From positions 620,001-684,000 of the forward strand of contig CAWINT010000006.1 of the NCBI GenBank assembly GCA_963837515.1: a stretch of DNA of 64,000 nt, written 5' to 3'. A program made the translations under genes and the position numbers. The notes under the pieces are model-generated. The model searched no databases and was not told the DNA's origin. It saw only the letters and a list, made by a program, of their open reading frames with translations. The first letter of the stretch is position 1. The number at the start of each line of letters is the position of its first letter. Below are positions 51,114 through 63,585 of the stretch, piece by piece. The stretch is from RYN-230 sp963837515 (GTDB lineage: Bacteria; Actinomycetota; Actinomycetes; Streptosporangiales; Streptosporangiaceae).

Positions 51114-52067
51114 ATGCCAGTTACTCCCGACACAGGTCCTGACGTGGCGCCGACTGGCGGCTTCGTGCGTCCGGCGAACACGTTCGCCACCCGGATCACA
51201 GGCGATGGGTCGAGCGGGTACCTGGCAGAACCAGGCCGATACCAGCTGTACGCGTCACTCGCCGATCCCTGGGCGCAGCGCGCCATGATCGTGCGCCGCC
51301 TGCTGGGACTGGAAAGGGTGGTCGGGCTGAGCCTGGTCAACCCCATCCGGGACGAGCGGGGCTGGCGCTTCCCGGCCAGCAACGGCGGCGTGGACCCGGT
51401 CACCGGCGCCCGGTTCGTCTCCGACCTCTACCTGATCACCGACCCCGGCTTCCGCGGCCGGTTCACCGTGCCATTCGTCTGGGACACCCGCAGCCAGCGG
51501 ATCGTGGACAACGACTTCCAGCAGATCACGATCTCCTTCGAGACGGAGTTCCGCGGCTATCACCGGCCGGGCGCCCCCGACCTGTACCCGGCCCCCCAGC
51601 GGACCGAGATCGACGCGCTCAGCACGCTGATCTACCACGCGGTGAACAACGGCGTGTACAAGGCCGGGCTGGCCAGCAGTCAAGCCGCGTACGAGGAGGC
51701 GTTCGACACCCTCTTCAGCACGCTCAACGCGCTGGAGGAACGGCTGGTGCGGCGCCGCTACCTGCTGGGCGACAGCATCACCGAGGCCGACGTGCGGCTC
51801 TATCCCACCCTGGCCCGCTTCGACGCGGTCTACTACGTGCTTTACAAGTGCAACCTGAATCGGCTGGTCGATTACCCGGGCCTGTGGGGTTACGCGCGTG
51901 ATCTCTACCAGACCCCCGGGTTCGGCGACACGACCGACTTCGCCCAGATAAAGCGGCACTACTACCAGACCCAGGACTGGATCAATCCCAACCGGATCGT
52001 GCCGAAGGGGCCGTACGTGAACTGGCTCTCACCCCATGACAGGGAGCGCATGTCGGCGCGATCATGA
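51114..52067 (+). CDS. Glutathionyl-hydroquinone reductase-like GST without catalytic cysteine
   Basis: 317 residues, Xi-class glutathione transferase layout: YQLYASLADPWAQRAMIVRRLLGL (N-terminal thioredoxin fold), DPGFRGRFTVPFVWDTRSQRIVDND, then helical C-terminal domain with LGDSITEADVRLYPTLARFDAVY and YPGLWGYARDLYQTPGF. In the family the active site is CPWAHR; here it is DPWAQR, so the catalytic Cys is Asp51 (codon GAT) and the His is Gln. At least two base changes separate GAT from a Cys codon. The reductase reaction on glutathionyl- or mycothiol-hydroquinones needs that Cys, so this copy probably has another function. ATG 51114 follows GGAAGGGAGGAGG. Confidence 0.88.
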   Translation: MPVTPDTGPDVAPTGGFVRPANTFATRITGDGSSGYLAEPGRYQLYASLADPWAQRAMIVRRLLGLERVVGLSLVNPIRDERGWRFPASNGGVDPVTGARFVSDLYLITDPGFRGRFTVPFVWDTRSQRIVDNDFQQITISFETEFRGYHRPGAPDLYPAPQRTEIDALSTLIYHAVNNGVYKAGLASSQAAYEEAFDTLFSTLNALEERLVRRRYLLGDSITEADVRLYPTLARFDAVYYVLYKCNLNRLVDYPGLWGYARDLYQTPGFGDTTDFAQIKRHYYQTQDWINPNRIVPKGPYVNWLSPHDRERMSARS

Positions 52068-52150
52068 GGTCGTGGCCCGGTGGCCGGGCCCTGCCGCGGC
52101 GGTAGCCTGGACGCCGGGCAGTCACATTTATCCAGCATCGGAAGAGGGCG

Positions 52151-56125
<3,975 letters not shown>

Positions 56126-56128
56126 CCG

Positions 56129-56359
56129 GTGTACTTCACCGACCGCGGCATCGAGGAACTGCAGAGCCGCCGGGGCGAGGAAGAGGTCAGCCTGGGCTGG
56201 CTGGCCGAACGGCTGACCGAGTTCATCGACCTGCACCCGGAGTCGGAGCAGGCAGTGGACCGGCTGGCCACCTGGCTGGCCCGGCTGGACGACGACGACG
56301 AGGACCTGCCGCCCGGGCCGGATCACGACCTGGAACCCCTGGGCGACCTGAACGACTAG
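56129..56359 (+). CDS. DUF6104-like small acidic protein
   Basis: 76 residues from GTG 56129: MYFTDRGIEELQSRRGEEEVSLGWLAERLTEFIDLHPESEQAVDRLATWLARLDDDDED. Predicted helical and very acidic at the end. A protein of this kind follows kgd in many actinomycetes; function unknown. Starts four bases after the kgd stop, so very probably co-transcribed. Confidence 0.82.
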   Translation: MYFTDRGIEELQSRRGEEEVSLGWLAERLTEFIDLHPESEQAVDRLATWLARLDDDDEDLPPGPDHDLEPLGDLND

Positions 56360-56420
56360 AAGTCTGCCCGGGCGCCACGGCGGACCAGCCTGGCGTTTCG
56401 CGATACATCTTGACTTCTGG

Positions 56421-56442
56421 GCAACGCGACATATCGTGTTGC
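56421..56442. promoter_or_regulatory. 22-bp imperfect palindrome, candidate PadR operator
   Basis: GCAACGCGA-CATA-TCGTGTTGC, with one mismatched pair, about 95 bases before the DUF4097 start. A related half-site CGCGATACAT lies at 56399-56408. PadR-family repressors bind ATAC/GTAT-like palindromes near their own operons, and a PadR gene is the second gene here, so autoregulation is likely. Confidence 0.55.
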
Positions 56443-56536
56443 TGGGTGCCCAGCGCGCCGTTCCCCGGTCCGTGGCCCGCCCGGTCCGGCAGCACCGGGT
56501 GCCCGCTCCGCTGGTGCCCCCGGAAAGGACCGCCCG

Positions 56537-57373
56537 ATGCCGCGCTGGACCGTGGGATCACCCACCACCCTCGACTTCGATCAGGTCACCTCGCTGCGGG
56601 TACGGGCGTTCGGCGGGTCGGTCGCGGTACTCGCCGCGGACGACCGGTGCCGGTGCGACGTTGACCGCATCTCCGGTCAGCCCCTGCAGGTCAGCTGCAC
56701 CGACGGCGTGCTGAACGTCGGCTATGAGGAGCTGACCTGGGAGGGAATGCTGGGCTGGCTGCGCCCGCAGCTGCCCCGGGCGGCCATCACCGTGACCGTC
56801 CCGCCCTCCTGCCCGGTCCAGCTGGTGGTGCTGACCGCCCGGGCCACCGTGTCCGGGATCATGGCGCCCACCTCGGTCAAGCTCGGCTCCGGCGGGGTCA
56901 CCCTGGACGGGGTCACCGGCGACGTGGACGCCACGACCGTCTCCGGCCACGTGGACGCCCTGGCCGTGGCGGGCCGGATCGGATGGCGCTCAGTGTCCGG
57001 GGACCTCACCCTGGCCGGCGGCTCGGTCCGCCAGCTGCAGGCGAAGACGGTCAGCGGGCAGATCAACGCGGACCTCGACCTGGACCGGGACGGGCGGCTC
57101 AGCGTGGGCACGGTGTCCGGCCCGGTCGCCATCCGGCTGCCCGGCCAGGCGGCCGCACAGGTCGACCTGCGGTCGGCCACCGGGCGGGTCTGCAGCGAGT
57201 TCCCCGGGTTGCACGCCACCCGCAAGCCGGGCACCACCATGCTCAACGGCCAGCTCGGGGCGGGTGGGGCCGGCCGGGTCAGCGTGCGTTCGATGTCCGG
57301 GCCGATCACCCTGCTGCGGCGGGCGGACCCACCGCCGGCCGCGACCGCCAGCCCGGCCGGAGGTGCGCGATGA
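56537..57373 (+). CDS. DUF4097 family beta-strand repeat protein
   Basis: 278 residues. A beta-helix-like pattern of short strands with repeating VSG/DGVTG turns: VSGIMAPTSVKLGSGGVTLDGVTGDVDATTVSGHVDALAVAGRIGWRSVSGDLTLAGGSVRQLQAKTVSGQINADL. No signal peptide or membrane segment. Such proteins (LiaI/LiaG-like, adhesin-like) accompany PadR regulators in actinomycetes and are linked to envelope stress; molecular role unknown. ATG 56537 follows GGAAAGGA; it overlaps the PadR gene by ATGA. Confidence 0.85.
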   Translation: MPRWTVGSPTTLDFDQVTSLRVRAFGGSVAVLAADDRCRCDVDRISGQPLQVSCTDGVLNVGYEELTWEGMLGWLRPQLPRAAITVTVPPSCPVQLVVLTARATVSGIMAPTSVKLGSGGVTLDGVTGDVDATTVSGHVDALAVAGRIGWRSVSGDLTLAGGSVRQLQAKTVSGQINADLDLDRDGRLSVGTVSGPVAIRLPGQAAAQVDLRSATGRVCSEFPGLHATRKPGTTMLNGQLGAGGAGRVSVRSMSGPITLLRRADPPPAATASPAGGAR

Positions 57374-58029
57374 GCCCCGTCTTCCGGCACGGCCGGCTCC
57401 GGCTGTACCTGCTCAAGCTGCTGGACGAAGCGCCCCGGCACGGCTACGAGGTGATCCGGCTGCTGCAGGACCGGTTCATGGGCGTGTACGCCCCGTCGCC
57501 AGGCACCATCTACCCGCGGTTGGCCCGCCTGGAGGAGGAGGGGCTGGTCACCCACGACGAGGTGGACGGCCGGAAGGTGTACCGGATCACCGAACAGGGC
57601 CGGGAGGAACTGCGGAACCGGTCCGGTGACCTGTTCGAGCTGGAGGAGGAGATCACCGCCTCGGTCCGGGACATCGCCCGGGAGGTGACCGAGGACGTCC
57701 GGGAGACGATGCGCAACCTGCGCCGCGAGCTGAGCTTCGCGGCCCGGGACGTGCAGCGGGGATCGGCGGCCGGCGGCGGCCCGCGGCGGCAGGCGGGGCG
57801 GCGGCAGGCGAGGCGGCGGCAGGCGAGGCGGCGGCAGGCGGGGCGGCGGCAGGCGGGGCGGCGGCGGGTGAGCCGCCGCCGGCCGGCGGGGCATCAGGGG
57901 GCCAGCCGTCAGGAGGCGAGCCGTCAAGGAGCGAGCCGTCAAGGAGCGAGCCGTCAAGGGGCGAGCCGTCGTCAGGGCACCCGCCATCGGGGGAGCGGGA
58001 ACGGCTGCTGGCCGAATGGCAGCGGCTAG
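57370..58029 (+). CDS. PadR-family transcriptional regulator (frame lost in C-terminal repeats)
   Basis: Residues 1-75 are the PadR winged helix: LYLLKLLDEAPRHGYEVIRLLQDRFMGVYAPSPGTIYPRLARLEEEGLVTHDEVDGRKVYRITEQG. A helical region (LEEEITASVRDIAREVTEDVRETMRNLRREL) follows to about residue 128. From residue about 135 the frame reads only Arg/Gln/Gly repeats (RRQAG, ASRQG) and stops at 58029, whereas another frame from 57783 gives a sensible coiled-coil tail. I conclude that one base was lost at the GGCGGCCCGCGG run near 57780; the listed span is the frame as it stands. It probably represses this operon. Confidence 0.85.
   Translation: MSPVFRHGRLRLYLLKLLDEAPRHGYEVIRLLQDRFMGVYAPSPGTIYPRLARLEEEGLVTHDEVDGRKVYRITEQGREELRNRSGDLFELEEEITASVRDIAREVTEDVRETMRNLRRELSFAARDVQRGSAAGGGPRRQAGRRQARRRQARRRQAGRRQAGRRRVSRRRPAGHQGASRQEASRQGASRQGASRQGASRRQGTRHRGSGNGCWPNGSG
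57783..57975. repeat. Two adjoining 15-bp tandem repeat arrays in the PadR gene
   Basis: First array, 57783 to about 57870: about five units of GCGGCGGCAGGCGGG or its GAG variant. Second array, about 57905-57975: units of GAGCCGTCAAGGAGC. Both are 15 bases, keeping frame. A 21-base repeat (GAGCGGGAACGGCTGGAAGC plus C) follows at 58077-58139 in the coiled-coil segment. Confidence 0.9.
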
Positions 58030-58544
58030 AGGCCGAGCAGCAGCGCCTGGATGCGCAGCGGGCGTGGCTGGACGCCGAGCGGGAACGGCTGGAAGCCGAG
58101 CGGGAACGGCTCGAAGCCGAGCGCGAGCGGCTGGAAGCGGAAGGGGAACGGCTGGAGTCGGAAGCGGCCCAGGCGCCGCGCGGCGAGCAGGCTGGCGGCG
58201 AGCAGGCCGGCCAAGGCGGCCGGGACCAGGGCTGGGGCGGCGCGGGCTGGGGCCCGGCCGAACGGGGCGCCGCGGACTGGGCCGCCGCAGGCTGGAACCC
58301 CCGGGATCTGGAGGGCCTGGCCCGGCAGTTCACCGCCGACCTACGGTCCGCCGCGGCGCATGCCCATGAGGCCAGTGGGCAGGCCGCCAGCGAGCTGCGG
58401 ACGATCCTGGACGACGCGCTCGACCGGATCCGGGCCGAGGTATTCCGGGCCGGCCGGGACGAGCGCACCGCTGAGCCGGGCGAGCCGGGCGGGAAACGGC
58501 CTCCCGGAAGCGAGCCGGGCGGGAAACGGCCCCCGGAAAACTAG
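57783..58544 (+). pseudogene. Displaced C-terminal coding segment of the PadR gene
   Basis: In the frame shifted by one base, bases 57783-58544 encode Ala/Gly repeats (AAAGE/AAAGG), Ser/Glu repeats (GEPSRSEPSR), then a clear charged coiled coil (LLAEWQRLEAEQQRLDAQRA and three copies of ERERLEA) and a helical C-terminus (DLEGLARQFTADLRSAAAHA, LRTILDDALDRIRAEVFRAG), ending at TAG. This composition is typical of a real protein and extends PadR proteins of this type. No start codon precedes it, so it must be read as a continuation of the PadR gene. Confidence 0.7.
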
Positions 58545-58660
58545 TCGCCAGGTCGGCGGGCAGGATTGAAGATAGGCTGTTGATTCGCTCCGTGACCGCC
58601 GCAGCGCCGTTCGCCGGCCTCGCCGGGCGGAGCTCGCTCCCGGAACGCAGGAGGTACGCG

Positions 58661-59872
58661 GTGTCGCTGCCGCAGGCGAGCAGGCTCAACAACGTCCGGT
58701 ACGACATCCGCGGGCCGGTGCTGCGGCGAGCCCGCCAGCTGGAGGCCGAGGGCCACCTCATCCTCAAGCTCAACATCGGCAACACCGCGCCGTTCGGGCT
58801 GAACGCCCCCGACCCGGTGGTGCACGAGGTGGTGCGGAACATCGCCGACGCCCAGGGGTACAGCGACGCCCGCGGGATCGGATCGGCACGGCTGGCCGTG
58901 GCCCAGCACTATGCCTCGGTCGGCGTGCCCGGGGTCGGCCCGGACGACGTCTACCTCGGCAACGGGGTCTCCGAGCTGATCGTCATGGCGCTGCAGGCCC
59001 TGCTGGACCCGGGGGACGAGGTGCTGGTGCCGAGCCCCGACTACCCGCTGTGGACCGGCGCGGTCATCCTGTGCGGCGCGCGGGCGGCGCACTACCGGTG
59101 TGACGAGCAGGCCGGCTGGCAGCCCGACCTGGACGACGTGGCGGCCAAGATCACTCCAGACACCCGGGCGCTGGTGATCATCAATCCGAACAACCCCACC
59201 GGGGCGGTGTACTCGAAGGAGATCCTGCTCGGCCTGCTCGACCTGGCCCGCCGGCACGGCCTGCTGGTGCTGGCCGACGAGATCTACGACAAGATCCTTT
59301 ACGACGGTGCGGTACACCAGTCCGTCGCGGCCCTCGCCCCCGACCTGGTGGTGCTCACCCTGTCCGGGCTGTCCAAGACCTACCGGGCCCCCGGTTTCCG
59401 GTCCGGCTGGCTGGTGGTCAGCGGCCCACGGCGCGACGCGGCCGGCTACCTGGAAGGGCTGGAACTGCTGGCCAACATGCGGATGTGCCCCAACGTGCCG
59501 TCCCAGTTCGCCATCCAGGCGGCGCTCGGCGGGCCGCAGAGCATCACCGCGCTGCTGCAGCCCGGCGGCCGGCTCCGGGACCAGCGGGACTTCGCCTGGC
59601 AGCGGCTGAACGAGATCCCCGGCGTGGACTGCGTCAAGCCGGCCGGCGCCCTGTACGTGTTCCCCCGGCTGGACCCGGACGTCTACAAGATCACCGACGA
59701 CCAGCAGCTCGTCATCGACCTGCTGGAGCAGCAGCACCTGCTGCTGACCCACGGCACCGGGTTCAACCTGGCCACCCCGGACCACCTGCGGCTGGTCTTC
59801 CTGGCCGGGCTGGACGTGCTGGACGACGCCATCAGCCGGATCGCCACCTTCCTGGCGGACTACCACCAGTAA
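58661..59872 (+). CDS. Pyridoxal-phosphate aminotransferase, AlaA-like
   Basis: 403 residues, fold-type I. Features: LPQASRLNNVRYDIRGPVLRRARQLEAEGHLILKLNIGNTAPFG (typical of the AlaA/AspC-like group that makes alanine from pyruvate with glutamate), GYSDARGIGSARLAVAQHY, LVIINPNNPTGAVYS, VLADEIYDKILYDG, SGLSKTYRAPGFRSGW (Schiff-base Lys). GTG 58661 is preceded by GCAGGAGGTACGCG, an ideal ribosome binding site, so the longer upstream frame is rejected. Confidence 0.92.
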   Translation: MSLPQASRLNNVRYDIRGPVLRRARQLEAEGHLILKLNIGNTAPFGLNAPDPVVHEVVRNIADAQGYSDARGIGSARLAVAQHYASVGVPGVGPDDVYLGNGVSELIVMALQALLDPGDEVLVPSPDYPLWTGAVILCGARAAHYRCDEQAGWQPDLDDVAAKITPDTRALVIINPNNPTGAVYSKEILLGLLDLARRHGLLVLADEIYDKILYDGAVHQSVAALAPDLVVLTLSGLSKTYRAPGFRSGWLVVSGPRRDAAGYLEGLELLANMRMCPNVPSQFAIQAALGGPQSITALLQPGGRLRDQRDFAWQRLNEIPGVDCVKPAGALYVFPRLDPDVYKITDDQQLVIDLLEQQHLLLTHGTGFNLATPDHLRLVFLAGLDVLDDAISRIATFLADYHQ

Positions 59873-59934
59873 GCCGGATCGCCACCTTCTGGCGCTCTGC
59901 CGCCAGTAACCGACCGGGTCCGGCCCGGCGCAGC

Positions 59935-60903
59935 TCAGGGCGTGAAGACGACCTTGCCGAACAGGTCGCCGGAGATCATGGCGGCGAACCCGTCCGCGGC
60001 GTCGCGCAGCGGCAGCGTCCGGTCGATCCGGGGCCGTACCCCGGTCTGCTCGCAGAACCGGGCCAGCCGGGCCAGCTGATCGCGGCTGCCCATGGTCGAG
60101 CCGACCACGGACAGCTGGAGGAAGAACACCCGGTTCAGCTCGGCCGCCGGCACCTCGCCGCTCGTCGCGCCGGAGACCACGATCCGGCCGCCGGGGCGCA
60201 GCGCGCGCAGCGAGTGCGCCCAGGTCGCCTCGCCGACCGTCTCCATCACCGCGTCGACCCGTTCCGGCAGCCGGGCCCCGGCGGCGAACGCCTGGTCCGC
60301 ACCGAGTTCCAGGGCCCGCTCCCGCTTGGCCTCGCTGCGGCTGGTCGCCCAGACCCGGAAGCCGGCCGCGCGGCCGAGCAGGATCAGCGCGGTCGCCACG
60401 CCACCGCCCGCCCCCTGGACCAGCACGGTGGCCCCCGGCTCCAGCCCGGACTTCGCGAACAGCATGCGGAACGCGGTCAGGTAGGCGGTGGGCAGGCAGG
60501 CCGCCTCCGCGAAGGACAGCGCGGCCGGCTTCGGGACCAGGTTGCGCTTCGGCACCGCCACCCGCTCGGCGAACGTGCCGTCATAACGCTCAGACAGCAG
60601 CGAGCGCCGCGGGTCCAGCGTCTCGTCGCCGCCACCCGCCGCGGGGTCGCCGATCACCGAGTGCACCACCACCTCGGTACCGTCCTCGGTGACCCCGGCC
60701 GCGTCGCAGCCCAGCACGATGGGCAGCCGGTCGGCCGGGATGCCCACACCGCGGAGCGTCCAGACGTCGTGGTGGTTCAGCGCGGCGGCCCGCACGGTGA
60801 CGATGGCCCACCCGTCCTCCGGCTCGGGGTCCGGGCGCTCCCCCACCTCCAGCCCAGCCAGCGGGTCCCCGGGGTCGATGCGGGCAGCGGTGACAGCGAA
60901 CAT
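59935..60903 (-). CDS. Zinc-type medium-chain dehydrogenase/quinone reductase
   Basis: 322 residues of the MDR superfamily. N-terminal GroES-like domain (VRAAALNHHDVWTLRGVG, LPIVLGCDAAGVTEDGTEVV) and C-terminal Rossmann domain with VLVQGAGGGVATALILLGRAAGFRVWATSRSEAKRERALELGADQAF. The cysteine cluster of structural zinc is absent, as in quinone oxidoreductase-like members. NAD(P)H-dependent reduction of quinones or enones is likely, substrate unknown. Confidence 0.9.
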   Translation of the reverse strand: MFAVTAARIDPGDPLAGLEVGERPDPEPEDGWAIVTVRAAALNHHDVWTLRGVGIPADRLPIVLGCDAAGVTEDGTEVVVHSVIGDPAAGGGDETLDPRRSLLSERYDGTFAERVAVPKRNLVPKPAALSFAEAACLPTAYLTAFRMLFAKSGLEPGATVLVQGAGGGVATALILLGRAAGFRVWATSRSEAKRERALELGADQAFAAGARLPERVDAVMETVGEATWAHSLRALRPGGRIVVSGATSGEVPAAELNRVFFLQLSVVGSTMGSRDQLARLARFCEQTGVRPRIDRTLPLRDAADGFAAMISGDLFGKVVFTP

Positions 60904-61037
60904 GGCCCGCAGACTAGCCGCCCCCGCCGGCCCGCCCCGCCCCGGGCCGGCGGAAGGGCCGGCCGGGACGGCGAGTCTGTGCCATACTCAACGACGGGGA
61001 AGCGGAATCCCTAACCCCCAGCAGCTGAAGGACTGGA

Positions 61038-61616
61038 GTGGATCTCATCTCCTATGCCGAGCTGGCGGTGCGCTTGGTAAATGCGGGCGGCGGTGAAGGT
61101 GGTAGCAGCCGCCCAGATGAGCTTGCCTCCATCGAGGCATATCAGGCCCTGATGGCGGGGCGCGACTACCCGAGTGGCCGGGTCAGCCCGGCTGATCTCG
61201 AGGCCCTGCGGCAATTGCGCGGCGAGTTGCAGCTGATCTTCGGCGCCTGCGCCGATGGCGCCCCCGAGGACGCGGCCAGCCGCCTCAACGCGCTGCTCAC
61301 CCGGCACCCCATCCACCCGCAGATCGCGCGGCATAACGACGAGTCCTGGCACCTGCATCACGCCCCGAGCGGCTCGGTGGCCGACCAGTACGCCGCCGGG
61401 GCGGTGCTCGGGCTGACCCGGGTGATCACCGAACTGGGTGCCGACCGACTGCGCCGCTGCGAGACCGAGGCCTGCCCGAACTCGTTCATCGACCTCACTG
61501 CGGCCCGGTCGCAAGGCTGCTGCGCGGATCACCGTACCCCTGCCGCCAACGTGACCGCGCTGCACGAACGGCGCCGCTCCCCCGGGAGCGGACAGGCCAG
61601 GCCCGTCGCCGGCTGA
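61038..61616 (+). CDS. CGNR zinc-finger domain protein
   Basis: 192 residues from GTG 61038 (GAAGGACTGGA upstream). N-terminal ABATE-like domain (AVRLVNAGG, LEALRQLRGELQLIFGACADG), C-terminal CGNR-like finger: RRCETEACPNSFIDLTAARSQGCCADHRTPAANVTALHERRR. Two CxxxxC-type pairs (C-ETEA-C and CC) are present, but the usual RRYCS..C.NR core is replaced by SQGCCADHRTPAANV, so the CGNR tetrad itself is altered. Likely a DNA-binding stress regulator; targets unknown. Confidence 0.85.
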   Translation: MDLISYAELAVRLVNAGGGEGGSSRPDELASIEAYQALMAGRDYPSGRVSPADLEALRQLRGELQLIFGACADGAPEDAASRLNALLTRHPIHPQIARHNDESWHLHHAPSGSVADQYAAGAVLGLTRVITELGADRLRRCETEACPNSFIDLTAARSQGCCADHRTPAANVTALHERRRSPGSGQARPVAG

Positions 61617-61865
61617 CCGGCGCCGTCGGGCGGCCGTTAAATCTTGTTACGATACTTTGCCGTGCCGCGCCGTACCGCAGCGCTGCTACCTGCGGCGTCC
61701 CGGGCTACGGGGTGGGCGGATCGTAATCCGCGTTATCGAAATGAATCCGCTGCCTTCTTCTCAGCCAGTTTGACGATCATTACCATGAGCCCTACTCACG
61801 GGGCGGATGCCCACGTACCACGGGGCGCAGGCAGCCCATAAGCGGACCCGAAAGAAGGTTCGAGC

Positions 61866-63500
61866 ATGGCAACTGAGTCGGTGGCCACCACGACAAGACC
61901 GGCGGACGTCGGCCTCAAACGTGAGATGGGCCTGATCGGCGCTACCTGGTCGTCCGAGACCTCCATTATCGGCTCGGGCTGGCTGTTCGGAGCGCTCTAC
62001 GCCTCCCAGGCGGCGGGAACGGCGGCGCTGCTGGGCTGGGTCATCGGCGGCGTCGCCATCATTGTGCTCGCCCTCGTGCACGCCGAACTGGGCGGGATGT
62101 ACCCGGTTTCCGGCGGCACCGCGCGGTTCCCGCACTTCGCGTTCGGGAGCGTGGCCGGCATCTCGTTCGGCTTCTTCTCCTGGGTGCAGGCGATCACCGT
62201 GGCGCCGATCGAGTGCTTCGCGGTGATGGAGTACCTGTACCACTGGTGGCCCGCGGTCTATGACCCGACCACGAAGAACGTCACCGGGACGGGCTTCGCC
62301 ATGACGGTCCTCCTGCTGGCGATCTTCACCGCGCTCAACTTCCTCGGGATGCGCCTGTTCAACAGGATCAACTCCGGTATCACCTGGTGGAAGGTCGCGA
62401 TCCCGGTCCTGGCCATCATCGTGTTGCTGTTCAAGTTCCATCCCGGCAACTTCGGCGCCGGTGGCGGCTTCATGCCGTACGGCGCCAAGGCCCTGTTCGG
62501 CGCGATCCCGTCGGCGGGGATCATCTTCTCCTACCTCGGGTTCGAGCAGGCCGACCAGCTGGCCGGCGAGATCAAGAACCCGCAGCGCAACCTGCCGCGG
62601 GCCATCATCATCGCGGTCCTCATCGGCGTGGCCATCTACGTCATGCTGCAGGTCGTCTTCATCGGCGCGCTGCCGCCCAGCCAGCTCACCCACGGGTTCG
62701 CCAACATCAGCAACCCGGACATCCTGTCCGGGCCGTTCGCTGGGGTGGCCGGCCTGGTCGGGCTGGCCTGGCTGGCGTTCGTTCTCCGCCTGGACGCGAT
62801 CATCTCCCCGTCCGGCACCGGCCTCATCTACAACACCTCGAGTTCACGTGTGGGCTACGGCCTGGCCCGCAACCGCTACTTCCCGCAGATCTTCGGCAAG
62901 GTGGACCAGAACGGCGTGCCGTGGGTGAGCCTGCTGCTCGCGTTCGTGGCCGGGCTGTTCTTCCTGCTGCCGTTCCCGAGCTGGCACTCGCTGGTCGGCC
63001 TGGTGACCGCCGCGAGCGTGCTGATGTACGCCGGCGCGCCGCTGGCCATGGGCGCGCTCCGCCAGACGGTCCCGGAGGCGGACCGCCCCTACCGCCTGCC
63101 GTGGGCCTCGGTGCTCGGCCCGGTTGCGTTCATCATCGCCAACCTGCTGATCTACTGGTCGGGTTTCGAGACGGTCTGGAAGCTCGGCGTGGTGCTGGTC
63201 ATCGGGTACGTGCTCATTGGCATCGCGATGGCGTTCGACCAGAGCCGGCCGCCGCTGGACTGGAAGGCGGCCCAGTGGCTGCCGGTCTACCTGATCGGCA
63301 TCGGGATCATCTCCTGGCAGGGGCAGTACGGGCCGAACAACACCGGGCGGATCCCGTTCTGGTGGGACATGGTCATCGTGGCGGTGTTCAGCCTGGCGAT
63401 CTACTTCTGGGCGATGGCCGTCCGGCTGCCCCGGCAGGAGATGCTGGACCTGGTCACACGGCAGTCCGGCGAGGAACCGCCAGAGCGCGTCGCGCACTGA
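61866..63500 (+). CDS. APC family amino acid/polyamine permease
   Basis: 544 residues with about 12 membrane helices. N-terminal LKREMGLIGATWSSETSIIGSGWLFGALYASQAAG corresponds to the APC helix I region; ELGGMYPVSGGTARFPHFAFG, GFEQADQLAGEIKNPQRNLPRAIIIAV (conserved E-E after helix VI) and SPSGTGLIYNTSSSRVGYGLARN are family landmarks. Substrate could be an amino acid or amine. ATG 61866 follows GAAAGAAGGTTCGAGC. The 250-bp gap before it is AT-richer and probably holds its promoter. Confidence 0.92.
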   Translation: MATESVATTTRPADVGLKREMGLIGATWSSETSIIGSGWLFGALYASQAAGTAALLGWVIGGVAIIVLALVHAELGGMYPVSGGTARFPHFAFGSVAGISFGFFSWVQAITVAPIECFAVMEYLYHWWPAVYDPTTKNVTGTGFAMTVLLLAIFTALNFLGMRLFNRINSGITWWKVAIPVLAIIVLLFKFHPGNFGAGGGFMPYGAKALFGAIPSAGIIFSYLGFEQADQLAGEIKNPQRNLPRAIIIAVLIGVAIYVMLQVVFIGALPPSQLTHGFANISNPDILSGPFAGVAGLVGLAWLAFVLRLDAIISPSGTGLIYNTSSSRVGYGLARNRYFPQIFGKVDQNGVPWVSLLLAFVAGLFFLLPFPSWHSLVGLVTAASVLMYAGAPLAMGALRQTVPEADRPYRLPWASVLGPVAFIIANLLIYWSGFETVWKLGVVLVIGYVLIGIAMAFDQSRPPLDWKAAQWLPVYLIGIGIISWQGQYGPNNTGRIPFWWDMVIVAVFSLAIYFWAMAVRLPRQEMLDLVTRQSGEEPPERVAH

Positions 63501-63585
63501 CAGTCGCCTCCGGCAGCGCTGAGCCACTGGCCCCGTCCCGCCCCGGGACGGGGCCAGTGGTGTTCCGGGGCGCCGCAGCGGCTGG

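Noticed and set aside
57783..57975. Repeat arrays resembling CRISPR or a replication origin
   Set aside because: They are 15-bp in-frame coding repeats with no spacers, DnaA boxes or AT-rich core.
61644..61841. 65-codon frame before the APC permease
   Set aside because: No ribosome binding site, no recognisable sequence, atypical composition; the stretch looks like a promoter region.
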